A DNA stretch of 53,264 nucleotides, from assembly GCA_031256995.1 (NCBI GenBank), contig JAIRPL010000076.1, forward strand, positions 1-53,264, given 5' to 3'. Numbering within the stretch: the stretch's first letter is position 1; each line of letters opens with the position of its first letter. The notes below the pieces were generated by a model that saw only the letters and a program-made list of their open reading frames with translations, searched no databases and was not told the origin of the DNA. The DNA comes from Puniceicoccales bacterium. Its GTDB lineage: Bacteria; Verrucomicrobiota; Verrucomicrobiia; Opitutales; UBA953. Position numbers and translations under genes: made by a program. Below, piece after piece: positions 38,488 through 48,431 of the stretch.

Positions 38488-39555
38488 ATGCCACCAACAT
38501 CCAGCATGCGCCGCGGGTGGCCGCAAAATGGTGTTGCCTCGGGTGGCGCCACAAGCGGCCGCCCCGCTTTCCGGTGTTTCTTGGTGGCGGCGGCGGGCAT
38601 TGCCGGCATCGCCACGACAGCGGGCGCCGAGGCCGATGAGGAATCGCTCCGTGGCAAACCACCGCCGGAACTTGATGCTGCGCGCGCCGAAAACGCGCGT
38701 TCCGGGGCGGCACGTGCGGCGGAGGTTCCCCCGCCATTGCTTCGCGCCGGAGAGCTTTCCTCCCATTGGCACACGCCAGCAACGATGCGGGGAGGCAACA
38801 ACGGGCATTTCTCGGTGCTGACTTCCGGGGTGGAAGCCTCGCTTCTGGCCACCTCACCCCAAAACCGTTTCCACATCTCGCTCCAATGTGCGCGCACGGA
38901 TTTCCGCTTCCCGAACTCCGAAAACTGGTTTGGCGATAGCACCCGTTATGGGCTGAACCTTCACTATGAGTACCAGTTCGGCAAACGCACCTCCGCGCTG
39001 TTCTCCGCCGGGGCGAGCCTTGCCGCCGAGGATGGCGCAAAATGGGCCGACGCGCTTTCCGGCCGCATCGGGGCGGGATTGCGCCACACATGGACATTTC
39101 CCCAATCCGAGCGGGAGCGCCTCAGCGTTTTTGCCGGCTTCATGATCGCAAGCCGCCACTCCGCCGATCCCGTCTGGCTGCCATTTTGCGGCTTAAGTTA
39201 CCGAATCTCCGACCATTGGAGCATCCAGGCCTTGAATGGCGCCCATCTCACTTACGACGTGTACGGCGACCGGACATTCCGCCTCGAATTTGGCGGGCAC
39301 TACAACGGCCTGAACATCCGCTTGAAGGAGGATGGCGAGGGCGCATCCCGGCGGAGGCGCGCGTTGCAAGGGCGCGAGGGGGTGCTCACCGTCAGCGCCA
39401 CCAAGGAATTCCTCAAACGCGCCGGCTACATCACCGCCTCCGTCGGCGGCGTTTTCCTCACGAAATACAAGATCGTCAGCTCAGGCCATAATCTCGGCGA
39501 ATTCAAATGCGACCCGGCCGCGACCTTTGGACTCGAATTCGGCCTGCGTTTTTGA
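38488..39555 (+). CDS. Putative outer-membrane beta-barrel protein
   Basis: A 355-residue protein. A signal peptide (FLVAAAGIAGIATTAGA) is followed by a 50-residue Ala/Glu/Pro-rich linker and a series of amphipathic strands (FHISLQCARTDFRF, YGLNLHYEYQFG, ALFSAGASLAAE, RLEFGGHYNGLNI). It ends in FGLEFGLRF with a terminal Phe, the barrel-assembly signal. It resembles DUF6268-type barrels common in Verrucomicrobia, a tentative link. A positively charged loop RRRRALQGRE lies near residue 288. It follows the cyclophilin gene by 53 bp. Confidence 0.72.
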   Translation: MPPTSSMRRGWPQNGVASGGATSGRPAFRCFLVAAAGIAGIATTAGAEADEESLRGKPPPELDAARAENARSGAARAAEVPPPLLRAGELSSHWHTPATMRGGNNGHFSVLTSGVEASLLATSPQNRFHISLQCARTDFRFPNSENWFGDSTRYGLNLHYEYQFGKRTSALFSAGASLAAEDGAKWADALSGRIGAGLRHTWTFPQSERERLSVFAGFMIASRHSADPVWLPFCGLSYRISDHWSIQALNGAHLTYDVYGDRTFRLEFGGHYNGLNIRLKEDGEGASRRRRALQGREGVLTVSATKEFLKRAGYITASVGGVFLTKYKIVSSGHNLGEFKCDPAATFGLEFGLRF

Positions 39556-39794
39556 ATTCAAAGCTGGAAACCGCCCCCCTCCGGAAGGGAAACGCCGCAA
39601 TTCCATAAGCTCCCGTCTCGAAAACCCGGCGCCCTCCGCCACTCCGTGGACAAGGGCAGGAATCCACACGCAAGTTCTCAAAAAAACGCCGCTCAAGCGC
39701 CTGACATCGCGCACGTCGCGGACACGATGCAAAGGCCGCGCAACCCTGCAAAGCGGACAAAAGGCGGCCGCCCCAAAAAACGCCCTGTCATGGG

Positions 39795-41645
39795 CTATGT
39801 GTCATTACGGAGGATTTTGGTGAAAACCTCCTGCGGAATGGAAACCTTGCCAATCTGCTTCATGCGTTTTTTTCCCTCTTTCTGTTTCTCAAGCAGTTTG
39901 CGTTTGCGCGTTATGTCTCCGCCGTAACATTTTGCGGTCACGTCCTTGCCGACGCTGGAAAGCGTCTCACGGGCGATGATCCGCCCCCCGATCGCCGCCT
40001 GGATCGGGATTTTGAAAAGTTGGCGCGGGAGAAGCTCCTTCAGGCGCTCACAAATGGCGCGCCCCTTGCCCTCGGCTTTCTGGCGATGGACAATGCTCGA
40101 AAACGCATCCACAACCTCCTCCTGCACAAGAACATCCATCTTCACAAGATCGGCTGTGACATATTCGCCAAGCTCATAGTCAAGCGAGCCGTAGCCGCGC
40201 GTGATGGATTTGAGGCGGTCGTTGAAGTCCACAAGGATCTCATTCAGGGGCAGGGTGCAGGTGAGCATCACACGATCGCCATCAATCGTGTCCGTATGGT
40301 CGCAAATGCCGCGTTTTTCCATGACCAGCGCCAGCATGTCGCCGATCGCCCACGAGGGAATGTGGATGTGCGCCTTGATGGTCGGCTCCTCGACATGCTC
40401 GATCTCGGACGGATCGGGCATGAAGGACGGGTTGTCGATCAGCGTCATTTTCCCATCGGCAGTGAAGACTTTGTAGATGACGGACGGGTAGGTCGAAATG
40501 ATGTCGAGATCATACTCGCGGCGAAGACGTTCCTGGATGATCTCCATGTGGAGAAGCCCCAGGAAGCCGCAGCGAAATCCAAAACCAAGCGCGACAGAAC
40601 TCTCCGATGTGTAGGTCAGCGCGGCATCGTTGATGGCCAGCTTGGCGAGACTGGTCTTCAGTTTCTCATACTCGGCGGTGTCGATCGGATAAACGCCGGA
40701 AAAAACCATCGGGCGCACCTCCTTGAAGCCGGGCACGGGATCCGCGGCGGGCATGGCGGAAAACGTGACCGTGTCGCCAATTTTCACATCGGCCACCTCG
40801 CGGATGTTAAGCACGATGTAACCAACGGCGCCAGGAGCCAGCTCATCCGTCTGGCGCGGCTTGGGTGAGAAAATGCCCACCTCCTTGACCGTGCTCTTGA
40901 CGCCATTGGCCATGAGCTGAATGGGGTCGCCAACCTTGAATGTGCCGGAAAAGACACGAACGTACGCGATGACACCCTTGTAGGTGTCGAAAAGGCTGTC
41001 AAAAATAAGCGCGCGCGGCGCGGGGTAATCCGCCCAGCGCGGAGGCGGGACACGCCGCACGACACTCTCGAGGATGTCCTCGATGCCAAGGCCGGTCTTC
41101 CCCGAGGCCAGCACGGCATCATCGGCGGGGATGGCAAGCACATCCTCAATCTGGCGGCGGGCCTCCTCGGGATGCGCGCTTGGAAGGTCGATTTTATTGA
41201 TGACCGGGATGACCTCGAGATTCTGCTGCATGGCCAGCGTGGCGTTGGCCACGGTCTGCGCCTCGACGCCCTGGGAGGCGTCTATCAACAGGCACGCCCC
41301 CTCGCAGGCGGCAAGCGAACGCGACACCTCATAGGAAAAATCCACGTGCCCGGGCGTATCAATCAGGTTAAGCGTGTATTCGACGCCATCGCGCGCCTTG
41401 TAAAACATCGTGACGGGATGGCTCTTGATGGTGATCCCCTTTTCGCGCTCCAAATCCATCGCGTCGAGAAGCTGCTCCTTCATCTGACGCTTCTCGACCG
41501 TGCGCGTTTGCTCAAGAAGACGGTCTGAAAGCGTCGTCTTGCCGTGGTCGACGTGGGCAATGATGCAAAAATTGCGGATGCGGCGTAACCCATCGCCAGC
41601 AATGGCGGAAGAAATAAGGGAAGTGGCTTGCGGATTGTCGCTCAT
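39795..41645 (-). CDS. lepA: Elongation factor 4 (LepA)
   Basis: A 616-residue ribosome-binding GTPase that helps remobilise stalled ribosomes. G motifs: [27 protein letters not shown]-4 specific features include the C-terminal domain with [32 protein letters not shown] 17-residue leader precedes the GTPase domain. ATG 41645 is chosen over 41690. It diverges from the DUF1080 lipoprotein gene across 254 bp in which I see no clear promoter or repeat. Confidence 0.96.
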   Translation of the reverse strand: MSDNPQATSLISSAIAGDGLRRIRNFCIIAHVDHGKTTLSDRLLEQTRTVEKRQMKEQLLDAMDLEREKGITIKSHPVTMFYKARDGVEYTLNLIDTPGHVDFSYEVSRSLAACEGACLLIDASQGVEAQTVANATLAMQQNLEVIPVINKIDLPSAHPEEARRQIEDVLAIPADDAVLASGKTGLGIEDILESVVRRVPPPRWADYPAPRALIFDSLFDTYKGVIAYVRVFSGTFKVGDPIQLMANGVKSTVKEVGIFSPKPRQTDELAPGAVGYIVLNIREVADVKIGDTVTFSAMPAADPVPGFKEVRPMVFSGVYPIDTAEYEKLKTSLAKLAINDAALTYTSESSVALGFGFRCGFLGLLHMEIIQERLRREYDLDIISTYPSVIYKVFTADGKMTLIDNPSFMPDPSEIEHVEEPTIKAHIHIPSWAIGDMLALVMEKRGICDHTDTIDGDRVMLTCTLPLNEILVDFNDRLKSITRGYGSLDYELGEYVTADLVKMDVLVQEEVVDAFSSIVHRQKAEGKGRAICERLKELLPRQLFKIPIQAAIGGRIIARETLSSVGKDVTAKCYGGDITRKRKLLEKQKEGKKRMKQIGKVSIPQEVFTKILRNDT

Positions 41646-41899
41646 GCTTGGTGTGCGTGGATGTCTTCGTTGCGGAAACAGGCCAGCCAAAGAATTTCAC
41701 GAAGAGGGGCGAGAAGGAAAAGCCGGAAAACGGCATCCTTTCACATCCACACAGCTTTCCTGCGCGATCCCGCAAGCTCTCCCGCCTTTGCAAAAAACGT
41801 GCGAAAACCGCGCAGAAAAGGGACGTCCCCTCCCCTGCATCGTCAACACCACGATTGAAATTGCCTGCCCAGAAAAGCACGGGCAACGTCCGCGCCACC

Positions 41900-42784
41900 A
41901 TGCATAAACGCGCATTTCTCAACTCCATCCTCACAGGTGTGGCGGCTTTGTTCCTTGGCGCATGCGCCCAAAGCCCCAAAACCAACGAGACCGCCAGCGA
42001 AAACTGGCGGCCGCTTTTGGACGAAAAACTATCCCTCTGGGAACCATTCCTCGGCGTTCCCGCGCCGGAAATAAAGGTCCCCGGCTACACCTACAAAAAG
42101 AACACACCCGTCGGCCTGCGCGACCCCAATGGGGTCTACACCGTCCAGCTCGTGGATGGCGAACCTGTGCTGCATGTCTCCGGCGAGGTTTTTGGCGGGC
42201 TGACCACCAAGGAGACATTCGCCGACTATCACGTGCGCTTTGAATTCCGATGGGGGCAAAAAAAATACGCTCCCCGCAAAAATGCCAAAAAACGCGACGG
42301 GGGCTTCGTGTTTCACGCCATCGGCGAGCACGGCTTCTTCGCCAACGCCTGGAAACACGCGGCACAATTCCAGATACAAGAGACCGACGTCGGCGACTTC
42401 TTCCCCCTCTTTGAAAACAAGGCATTCAAGGCCGACGTGCCCGCCGAAGGACGCCGTTACACCCCGGGGGCGCCATTCCGCACCCTCTCCGGCGGCATCA
42501 CCAAAGGCGCCGCCGCAAGGGAGAACGCCCATGGCGATTGGAACTCCTGCGAGCTGCTCGCCGTCGGCGCCGACGCCGTCCTTGTGCTCAATGGCAAGGT
42601 CGTGAACGTCGTCAAGAACATGCGCTACGTGGACGTGAAGTCCGGCTCCTCCACGGAAAAGCCGCTCACATCCGGGCAATTCCAAATCCAATCCGAGGGC
42701 GCCGAGATGGATTTCCGCCGCATTGAGATCAAGCCCATCGCCAAATTCCCGGCCGCGTACGCCGACGCGCTCGCCGGGAAATGA
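41900..42784 (+). CDS. DUF1080 (3-keto-disaccharide hydrolase-type) lipoprotein
   Basis: A 294-residue lipoprotein: signal FLNSILTGVAALFLGAC with lipobox LGAC, then a DUF1080 beta-sandwich. Family features include ADYHVRFEFRWGQKKYAP, DGGFVFHAIGEHG, WKHAAQFQIQETDVGDFF, NSCELLAVGADAVLVLNGK and the final FRRIEIKPI. Related proteins in Verrucomicrobia and Bacteroidetes hydrolyse 3-keto-glycosides or bind glycans; the exact substrate here is unknown. Homology covers the whole mature protein. The ATG at 41900 gives a proper signal peptide. Confidence 0.85.
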   Translation: MHKRAFLNSILTGVAALFLGACAQSPKTNETASENWRPLLDEKLSLWEPFLGVPAPEIKVPGYTYKKNTPVGLRDPNGVYTVQLVDGEPVLHVSGEVFGGLTTKETFADYHVRFEFRWGQKKYAPRKNAKKRDGGFVFHAIGEHGFFANAWKHAAQFQIQETDVGDFFPLFENKAFKADVPAEGRRYTPGAPFRTLSGGITKGAAARENAHGDWNSCELLAVGADAVLVLNGKVVNVVKNMRYVDVKSGSSTEKPLTSGQFQIQSEGAEMDFRRIEIKPIAKFPAAYADALAGK

Positions 42785-42887
42785 CGCCCCAAGGGGCGCG
42801 GCAAAGGCCGTTCCGCACCACCCGCACCGGCTTTTTGCCGCCGCCCCCGCCCCGTGATGCCGCTGAATCAAAAAAACAAAAAACAGC

Positions 42888-42915
42888 TTGCAAACATCCT
42901 CCGAAAGGGTAGCGT
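42888..42915 (+). promoter_or_regulatory. Candidate promoter for the tRNA pair
   Basis: TTGCAA (42888-42893) and TAGCGT (42910-42915) are separated by 16 bases and end 27 bases before tRNA-Val. The match to sigma-70 consensus is moderate (4/6 and 3/6). GC-rich CGTCCCCGG directly after the -10 is reminiscent of stringent discriminators on stable RNA genes. Confidence 0.33.
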
Positions 42916-42942
42916 CCCCGGTCTTCTTCTTTTTCAAGCATA

Positions 42943-43019
42943 GGTCGCGTAGCTCAGTTGGTTAGAGCATTACATTCACATTGTAGGGGTCACAGGTTCG
43001 AGTCCTGTCGCGACCACCA
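42943..43019 (+). tRNA. tRNA-Val (anticodon CAC)
   Basis: A full cloverleaf: acceptor GGTCGCG/CGCGACC, D arm GCTC..GAGC, anticodon stem TTACA/TGTAG with loop TTCACAT giving CAC, T arm ACAGG-TTCGAGT-CCTGT, discriminator A and an encoded CCA. It reads GTG codons. tRNA-Ser follows 30 bp later, likely on the same transcript. Confidence 0.95.
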
Positions 43020-43049
43020 GAAGAACTGGAGGAGAAGTGAGAAAACAGT

Positions 43050-43171
<122 letters not shown>

Positions 43172-43329
43172 GAACGCCTTCTGGCGCGGCTTTCAAAGTG
43201 GAAGCGGCAGCCGCATGCGGGCCTTCGGACAGTGCCGCCAGCCCGGTCAGGGCCTTGCCCCGATTTCGCCGAAAGATTGCCTCGCGTGAGCAATCCACAT
43301 TTAGGGTTTCGCGCATCCTTTTCAAAAAC

Positions 43330-44118
43330 ATGGCCGGCCTTCGCGCATACCTCCCTCCCCAATCCAGCCTCCACCCCGGCGCCGCCATCATCGGCCCCGG
43401 TTCCGTGCTAAGCCTGCCTCCGGGGGAATCGGCGCACCTCGTGCGCTCCTTGCGCGCGCGCCCCGGCGAACCCATTGAGGTCTTTGATGGCATCGGCCGC
43501 CTCTGGCGCGGGACCGTCCAGACACCGGACCCGCGCGCCCTGAGCGTGAATGTGCAGGCGAGCGAACTCGTGCAGGCGCGCCACCCTCGACTCGTGCTCG
43601 CGCAGGCCATTCCAAAAGGCGGACTCATGGACGACATCGTGCGCGCCGCGGTGGAACTCGATGCCGCCGAGATTCACCCGATCTGCGCCGCGCGCTGCGA
43701 GGTCCGCCTCGACCCGCCCCGCGCCGCCGCCCGCCATGAGCGCTGGCTCTCCATCGCCATCGAGGCCTGCAAACAGTCCGGCAATCCACACCTCCCGCAC
43801 ATTTCCCCGCCAACCCCGTTGAAAACGTGGCTCGCCACGGAGACCGCCTCCGGCGCGCCTCCAGCCCTGCGCCTCATCGGCAGTCTGGAGCCGGACGCCC
43901 GGCCTCTCGCCAGCCTCGACACCAGCCCCGCCCTCCGCGCGGCGGAACGCCTGTTGCTTCTCATCGGCCCCGAGGGCGACCTCGCCCCCGATGAGCACGC
44001 ACTGGCCCGATCCCTCGGCTTTCTTCCCATCCGTTTTGGAAACAATGTGCTGCGCGTCCCCACCGCCGCCCACTACGCCCTCGCCGCCTTGGATCAGCTC
44101 CGGCAGCGCCTGCCATGA
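43330..44118 (+). CDS. rsmE: 16S rRNA m3U1498 methyltransferase
   Basis: A 262-residue SPOUT-class methyltransferase that methylates U1498 of 16S rRNA. The N-terminal PUA-like domain has HLVRSLRARPGEPIEVFDG. The knot region shows AIPKGGLMDDIVRAAVELDA, IEACKQSG, LLIGPEGDLAPDE (usually GPEGG) and FGNNVLRVPTAAHYALAAL. The length is slightly above usual. ATG 43330 is preferred over an upstream in-frame start that would run through the post-tRNA spacer. It converges on tgt with a 64-bp gap. Confidence 0.9.
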   Translation: MAGLRAYLPPQSSLHPGAAIIGPGSVLSLPPGESAHLVRSLRARPGEPIEVFDGIGRLWRGTVQTPDPRALSVNVQASELVQARHPRLVLAQAIPKGGLMDDIVRAAVELDAAEIHPICAARCEVRLDPPRAAARHERWLSIAIEACKQSGNPHLPHISPPTPLKTWLATETASGAPPALRLIGSLEPDARPLASLDTSPALRAAERLLLLIGPEGDLAPDEHALARSLGFLPIRFGNNVLRVPTAAHYALAALDQLRQRLP

Positions 44119-44182
44119 ATCCGGGCATGCCCCTCATGACAGAATACCCGCCCCACTTTCCGCCGCCCTGCCCCGCGCGACG

Positions 44183-45325
44183 TCATTCCGCCGCCTCGTA
44201 GCGGGCAATCCAGGCGGCGCTCCACGCGGGGAAATCTCCAAGCTCGATATGGTGGCGGGCCTGCGCCATGAGATCCTGAAAGAAATGGATGTTGTGAAGG
44301 CTCAGCAAAGTGGCCCCAAGCATCTCGCCGGACTGATGCAAATGCCGCAAATAGGCGCGCGAGAAATGCCGGCATGTGTAGTTGTCCAATCCTTCGACAG
44401 GCGGACGCGGGTCGGTCCTGAACCGCTCGTTCTTGATGTTCCTGGGGCCATCGGGTGTGAAAAAAGTCCCATGGCGGGCCAGGCGCGTTGGCATCACGCA
44501 GTCAAACATGTCCGCCCCAAGCGCAACCATCCTCAGCAGTTGAGGCGGAGTGCCGACACCCATCACGTAACGGGGCTTGAAAACCGGAAGGTGCGGCGTG
44601 CTGGCGGCAACCTGTGCAAGCATCTCAGCCTCCGGCTCCCCAACGCTCACCCCGCCGATGGCGTAGCCGGGGAAATCCATCTCCACGAGACCCAAGGCGC
44701 ACTCACGGCGCAGGTCGGCATGAATCGAGCCTTGCACAATGCCAAACACCAGCCGCCCCGACTCCAGAAAACCCGCGTCCAGCGCATGGCCGAGAAAACG
44801 GCGCGCCCATCGCAGTGAACGCTCAACCGCCGTGGCGGCCGTCGCATGATCGGAGGGCCAGGGCGGGCATTCGTCGAGCACCATCGCGATGTCCGAGCCA
44901 AGCGCATCCTGTATGTCGAAGCATTCGCGCGGGCCAAGCCGCACCGTGGCCCCGTCGATGTGCGACTGAAAAGTCACCCCGTCTTCGTCCGTGCGTCGCA
45001 ATTTCGCCAGGGAAAACGCCTGAAAACCGCCGGAATCAGTAAGGATCGGCCCATCCCAGCCCATGAACGCGTGCAGCCCGCCGAGGGCGCGCACAACATC
45101 GGGGCCGGGACGCAAATTGAGGTGATAGGTGTTGCCGAGAATGATCTGCGCGCCGGTCTCGCGGATCTGCGCCGGGGTGAGGGACTTGACCGTGGCGCGC
45201 GTCCCGACCGGCATGAACACTGGCGTCTCAATGGTACCGTGGGCCGTGCGCAACCGCCCGCGGCGCGCCCCCGCGCAGCTCTGGAGAAGCTCAAAAACAG
45301 GGGAACCCGGGCGATCCTCACGCAT
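44183..45325 (-). CDS. tgt: Queuine/preQ1 tRNA-ribosyltransferase with an altered zinc site
   Basis: A 380-residue Tgt, exchanging G34 for preQ1 in tRNA for Asp, Asn, His and Tyr. Catalytic parts look intact: ILTDSGGFQAFSL, VFGIVQGSIHADLR, IGGVSVGEP and FDCVMPTRLARHG with the nucleophile Asp. The C-terminal zinc site is changed: where E. coli has CDCYTC, this protein has LDNYTC. Two of three zinc cysteines are therefore Leu and Asn, while the third Cys and the later His (SLHNIHFFQ) remain. ATG 45325 is selected; 45397 would add 24 residues overlapping fucP. It is 49 bp downstream of the FucP-like gene. queA is elsewhere in the window. Confidence 0.92.
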   Translation of the reverse strand: MREDRPGSPVFELLQSCAGARRGRLRTAHGTIETPVFMPVGTRATVKSLTPAQIRETGAQIILGNTYHLNLRPGPDVVRALGGLHAFMGWDGPILTDSGGFQAFSLAKLRRTDEDGVTFQSHIDGATVRLGPRECFDIQDALGSDIAMVLDECPPWPSDHATAATAVERSLRWARRFLGHALDAGFLESGRLVFGIVQGSIHADLRRECALGLVEMDFPGYAIGGVSVGEPEAEMLAQVAASTPHLPVFKPRYVMGVGTPPQLLRMVALGADMFDCVMPTRLARHGTFFTPDGPRNIKNERFRTDPRPPVEGLDNYTCRHFSRAYLRHLHQSGEMLGATLLSLHNIHFFQDLMAQARHHIELGDFPAWSAAWIARYEAAE

Positions 45326-45374
45326 GTGGCGGCAATGTCCTTGGAGAGACGCGGAAGAGGAGGAGGCACCCGCC

Positions 45375-47090
45375 TCAGCCCTTCGCATGGTGGACAAACT
45401 TGGTACGCAAACCGTAGGCCAGAATCACAAGAAAACAGACAAGGGCCACGACGAACGAGGCGCGCATGCTGTCAATGAAGCCAAGGTTGGCAAAAAAGTC
45501 TTTCTGGTCGATTATCCAACCCTGCAGCGGCGTGAAGACGGCACCACCGCCGATGGCAAGGATAAGCCCGGCCGAGCCAAGCTTGGCGTCCTCGTTCGTG
45601 AGATCGCGCAACGCGATGCCGTAAATCGTGGGGAACATCAGCGACATGCACGCCGAGACAAGCACAAGGCACACAAGACCGGCGGGCAGGAAGGCGGTCC
45701 CGGCCACCGCATCGGCGCCAACCGACGCAAGCCCGGTGTCAAAAAGCGTGAAATTATTGATTCCCGCGCCGCCTGCGGCACCAAGGGCGCCCGTGGAGAA
45801 AAACATGACGCCGAGGATGAGCACGGCCGCCACCGCCGAAAGCGCGGCAAGCAGCCCGCCGGGACTCACAAACTTCAGGAGATAGGTGCAGACGAAACGG
45901 CTCGACACAAAACACCCCATCGCGGCGATGTTCCAATGCTGCGCGGCGGCCTTCGACATGCCAAATTCCGTGACGGCATACTGGATGATGAAGGTCCAGC
46001 ACATGATCTGCACGCCGACATAAAACGCCTGCGCGATGACACCCTGCCAGTACGCGCCATTGCGAAAGAGGCGCCCCAGCGTGGCCCGGATGCCGTGGTG
46101 CGCGGCGTCCGCCGTGCCTGCGGGCGCGCCCGCCGGGGCCGATCCGGGAAGTTTCGCGAAAAAGAACAGCGCGAACACCGCCGCGACAACAACGCCAAGC
46201 ACGACATAAGGCCCCATGATGACATTGAGGTCGGCGGCCTGTATCCTCAGAAACTCGACGTGCGCGGGATCCACGTCATGCAGGATCCTGCGGGCAACCT
46301 CGCTCTTGGGCGCGACCTCAAGCGGCACCTTCTCGTAAATCGCGGCGATTTTCTGCGCCACGCCCAGGCCGGCGTCATCCACGATCGAGGCCAGCGTTGT
46401 GGAGGCCTTGGCGGCGTCATACCCAAGGGCTTTTTTGAGGATGTCCGCACTTGGCGCGATCTCCCGGATTTTCTCCAGGGCCAGCGCCGTGTTGCCCACG
46501 GCGCGCGCGGCCCCGTCCACCCTGTCGCCCAGTTTGTCCAGGATGAAGGCGCTCGCGACCGACATGCCGATGATGGAGCCGCAGGGGTTGAAGGCCTGCG
46601 CGAAATTCAAGCGCCGCGTCGCCGTCTCCTGCGGCCCAAGGGAAAGGATGTAGGGGTTGGCCGTCGTCTCAAGAAAGGACAGGCCTGCGGTCATCACAAA
46701 ATAGGCGAAAAGGAAGCACCAAAAGCTGGCAAGGCCGCTCGCGGGCAGGAAGAGCACGCACCCGGCGACATACAGGCCAAGCCCGACAAGGATGCTGTGC
46801 TTGTAGCTGAAACGACGCAGAAAAAGCGCTGCGGGGATGGCCATGACACAGTAGCCGCCGTAAAACGCGGCCTGCACAAGCGAACTTTGGAAATGGCTGA
46901 TGAGGAACGCATCCTTGAACGCCGCGACCATCGGGTTCGTGATGTCGTTCGCAAAGCCCCAGAGCGAAAACAGCCCTGTCACAAGGAGAAAGGCCAGAAG
47001 CATCCCCGGCGGGATGACTTTCGTCGTGCCTGAGGCATCCGGCCGCGCCGGAATGCCTGATTGCGGGGGGGGAACGTTGGTCTGGCTCAT
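45375..47090 (-). CDS. FucP-like sugar:proton symporter (MFS)
   Basis: A 571-residue major facilitator permease of the L-fucose permease group (FucP, 438 residues in E. coli). Helix 1 ends with SLWGFANDITNPMVAAF, helix 2 with AFYGGYCVMAIPAALF, and LETTANPYILSLGP and LNFAQAFNP are characteristic. It is oversized. A hydrophilic, helical insert of about 75 residues (around 195-290, with IREIAPSADILKKALGYD) lies in what should be the periplasmic loop after helix 5, and a smaller Gly-rich insert lies near 455. The substrate may be fucose, another deoxysugar or hexose. tgt follows after 49 bp. Confidence 0.87.
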   Translation of the reverse strand: MSQTNVPPPQSGIPARPDASGTTKVIPPGMLLAFLLVTGLFSLWGFANDITNPMVAAFKDAFLISHFQSSLVQAAFYGGYCVMAIPAALFLRRFSYKHSILVGLGLYVAGCVLFLPASGLASFWCFLFAYFVMTAGLSFLETTANPYILSLGPQETATRRLNFAQAFNPCGSIIGMSVASAFILDKLGDRVDGAARAVGNTALALEKIREIAPSADILKKALGYDAAKASTTLASIVDDAGLGVAQKIAAIYEKVPLEVAPKSEVARRILHDVDPAHVEFLRIQAADLNVIMGPYVVLGVVVAAVFALFFFAKLPGSAPAGAPAGTADAAHHGIRATLGRLFRNGAYWQGVIAQAFYVGVQIMCWTFIIQYAVTEFGMSKAAAQHWNIAAMGCFVSSRFVCTYLLKFVSPGGLLAALSAVAAVLILGVMFFSTGALGAAGGAGINNFTLFDTGLASVGADAVAGTAFLPAGLVCLVLVSACMSLMFPTIYGIALRDLTNEDAKLGSAGLILAIGGGAVFTPLQGWIIDQKDFFANLGFIDSMRASFVVALVCFLVILAYGLRTKFVHHAKG

Positions 47091-47223
47091 GTGACAAGGG
47101 GAGTTGGGTCGCCCGGACGCGGGCGGAAGCGCGAGGGAAGCCGTTTTTGGGATGATTGGAAGCCTCGTTTTTACAAAAAATCACCAAGGAAACGCCCTGG
47201 AAGCCTCTGCCAGGCGCGCGGCA

Positions 47224-48276
47224 TCAGGCCGGACCCGCACTCTTTGACTTGCGCCGGAAGACAAATTTCGGGCGCGGAGGCTCAAGGCCCTGGCATTCCC
47301 AGGCCGTGCGAAAATGAAGTTTCGCAAACCGCCCAAAAGCCGCGGGGCCGAATTTTTCCACAATGCGCAATCCGGCCTCCTTGGCGGGCGCGCCGGAGCC
47401 TTTGGGAAGGCGCTCCCCGGCCAGCCTCGAAAGTTTCACCAGTTCGCGGACATACGCCGCGCGGGCGACAATGGAGGCGGCGGCGACCACGGGGTCCGAC
47501 TCCGCCTTGGTGCGCATGTCCAGGTTGAAGGCAATGCCGCGCTTCTTGAGTTCCCGCTGCACAAGCGGCGTCTCCGTGAACTGGTCGAGAAGGCCGCGCG
47601 GGCACGGCTTCCCGTGCTCGCTCTCAAAACGTGGCAGGCAGTCCTCAAGCGCGCTGGCGTGATACCAGGCGAGCATCTTGTTCAAATTGTCGCCAAACTC
47701 GTGGTAAAGCCGGTTGTACTTCACCATGTCCGTGAACATCACCTTGACGATCACGCCGGGCGTCTGGCGGATTTTCTTCTCAATGGCGAAAATGGCGCTG
47801 TCGCTCGTCACCGTCTTCGAGTCGCGCACCCCCGAGTCGCGCCACGCGGAAATCATCCCGCCCGTCGCGATGACACAGGCTGTGACGAGCGGCCCGAACA
47901 GGTCGCCCTTGCCCGACTCGTCAAGCCCGGCGTGGTCCTCAAACCAGTCCGGATGCAGCACCTCGTCATAACCAAGCCGCGCCTCTTTCGTGATCTGCGG
48001 CTCCAGCACATTGGTCACAAAATTCTCCGTGTCCCGCCCCGCGACAACCACCTTGCCCGAATTGTAGGCCGTGACATTCACCCGCTCATCCTTGTAGGCG
48101 AAAACCGCGTACTCCACCGGGAACGGCACCCAGAGATGCCGCGAGCACCACTCGCCAAGCGCCTGGATCTGCTCATCCGTCAGCTTGATCGTGTAACTCG
48201 TGCGGCGCCTCGGGGCCGCGTCATCATCCTTTCGCGTGTCGCGCCCCATGCCATGGCCATGCCCGTGATAACTCAT
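47224..48276 (-). CDS. rnhC: Ribonuclease HIII
   Basis: A 350-residue type 2 RNase H of the HIII class, removing RNA from RNA-DNA hybrids. A His-rich start (YHGHGHGMGRD) is followed by the N-terminal TBP-like substrate-binding domain (about 30-120) and the catalytic domain: GLDESGKGDLFGPLV (Asp-Glu), RDSKTVTSD, KYNRLYHEFGDNLNKMLAW and KAESDPVVAAASIVAR. ATG 48276 is preferred; the frame stays open upstream with a hydrophobic stretch unlike any RNase. It lies between the metal ATPase and fucP genes, all minus strand. Confidence 0.9.
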   Translation of the reverse strand: MSYHGHGHGMGRDTRKDDDAAPRRRTSYTIKLTDEQIQALGEWCSRHLWVPFPVEYAVFAYKDERVNVTAYNSGKVVVAGRDTENFVTNVLEPQITKEARLGYDEVLHPDWFEDHAGLDESGKGDLFGPLVTACVIATGGMISAWRDSGVRDSKTVTSDSAIFAIEKKIRQTPGVIVKVMFTDMVKYNRLYHEFGDNLNKMLAWYHASALEDCLPRFESEHGKPCPRGLLDQFTETPLVQRELKKRGIAFNLDMRTKAESDPVVAAASIVARAAYVRELVKLSRLAGERLPKGSGAPAKEAGLRIVEKFGPAAFGRFAKLHFRTAWECQGLEPPRPKFVFRRKSKSAGPA

Positions 48277-48431
48277 TCGCGGGGCAGACTTACCGAAAAG
48301 CCCCCTGCGGAAAAGTCCCAAAACACCCGCGCAAAGGAGCAAAAGCGCCACGCCCGGAAGGCAAAAAGCCGCCCATCCGCAACCCGTGCCGCGCAGGGGC
48401 GGGCGCGGATGCCCTCGGCGCGAAGGCGGCC

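Noticed and set aside
39556-39794. Terminators in the gap between the barrel protein and lepA
   Set aside because: T runs occur, but nearby stems are only three to four pairs with tiny loops.
45129-47033. 634-codon plus-strand frame opposite tgt and fucP
   Set aside because: Shadow across two well-supported genes.
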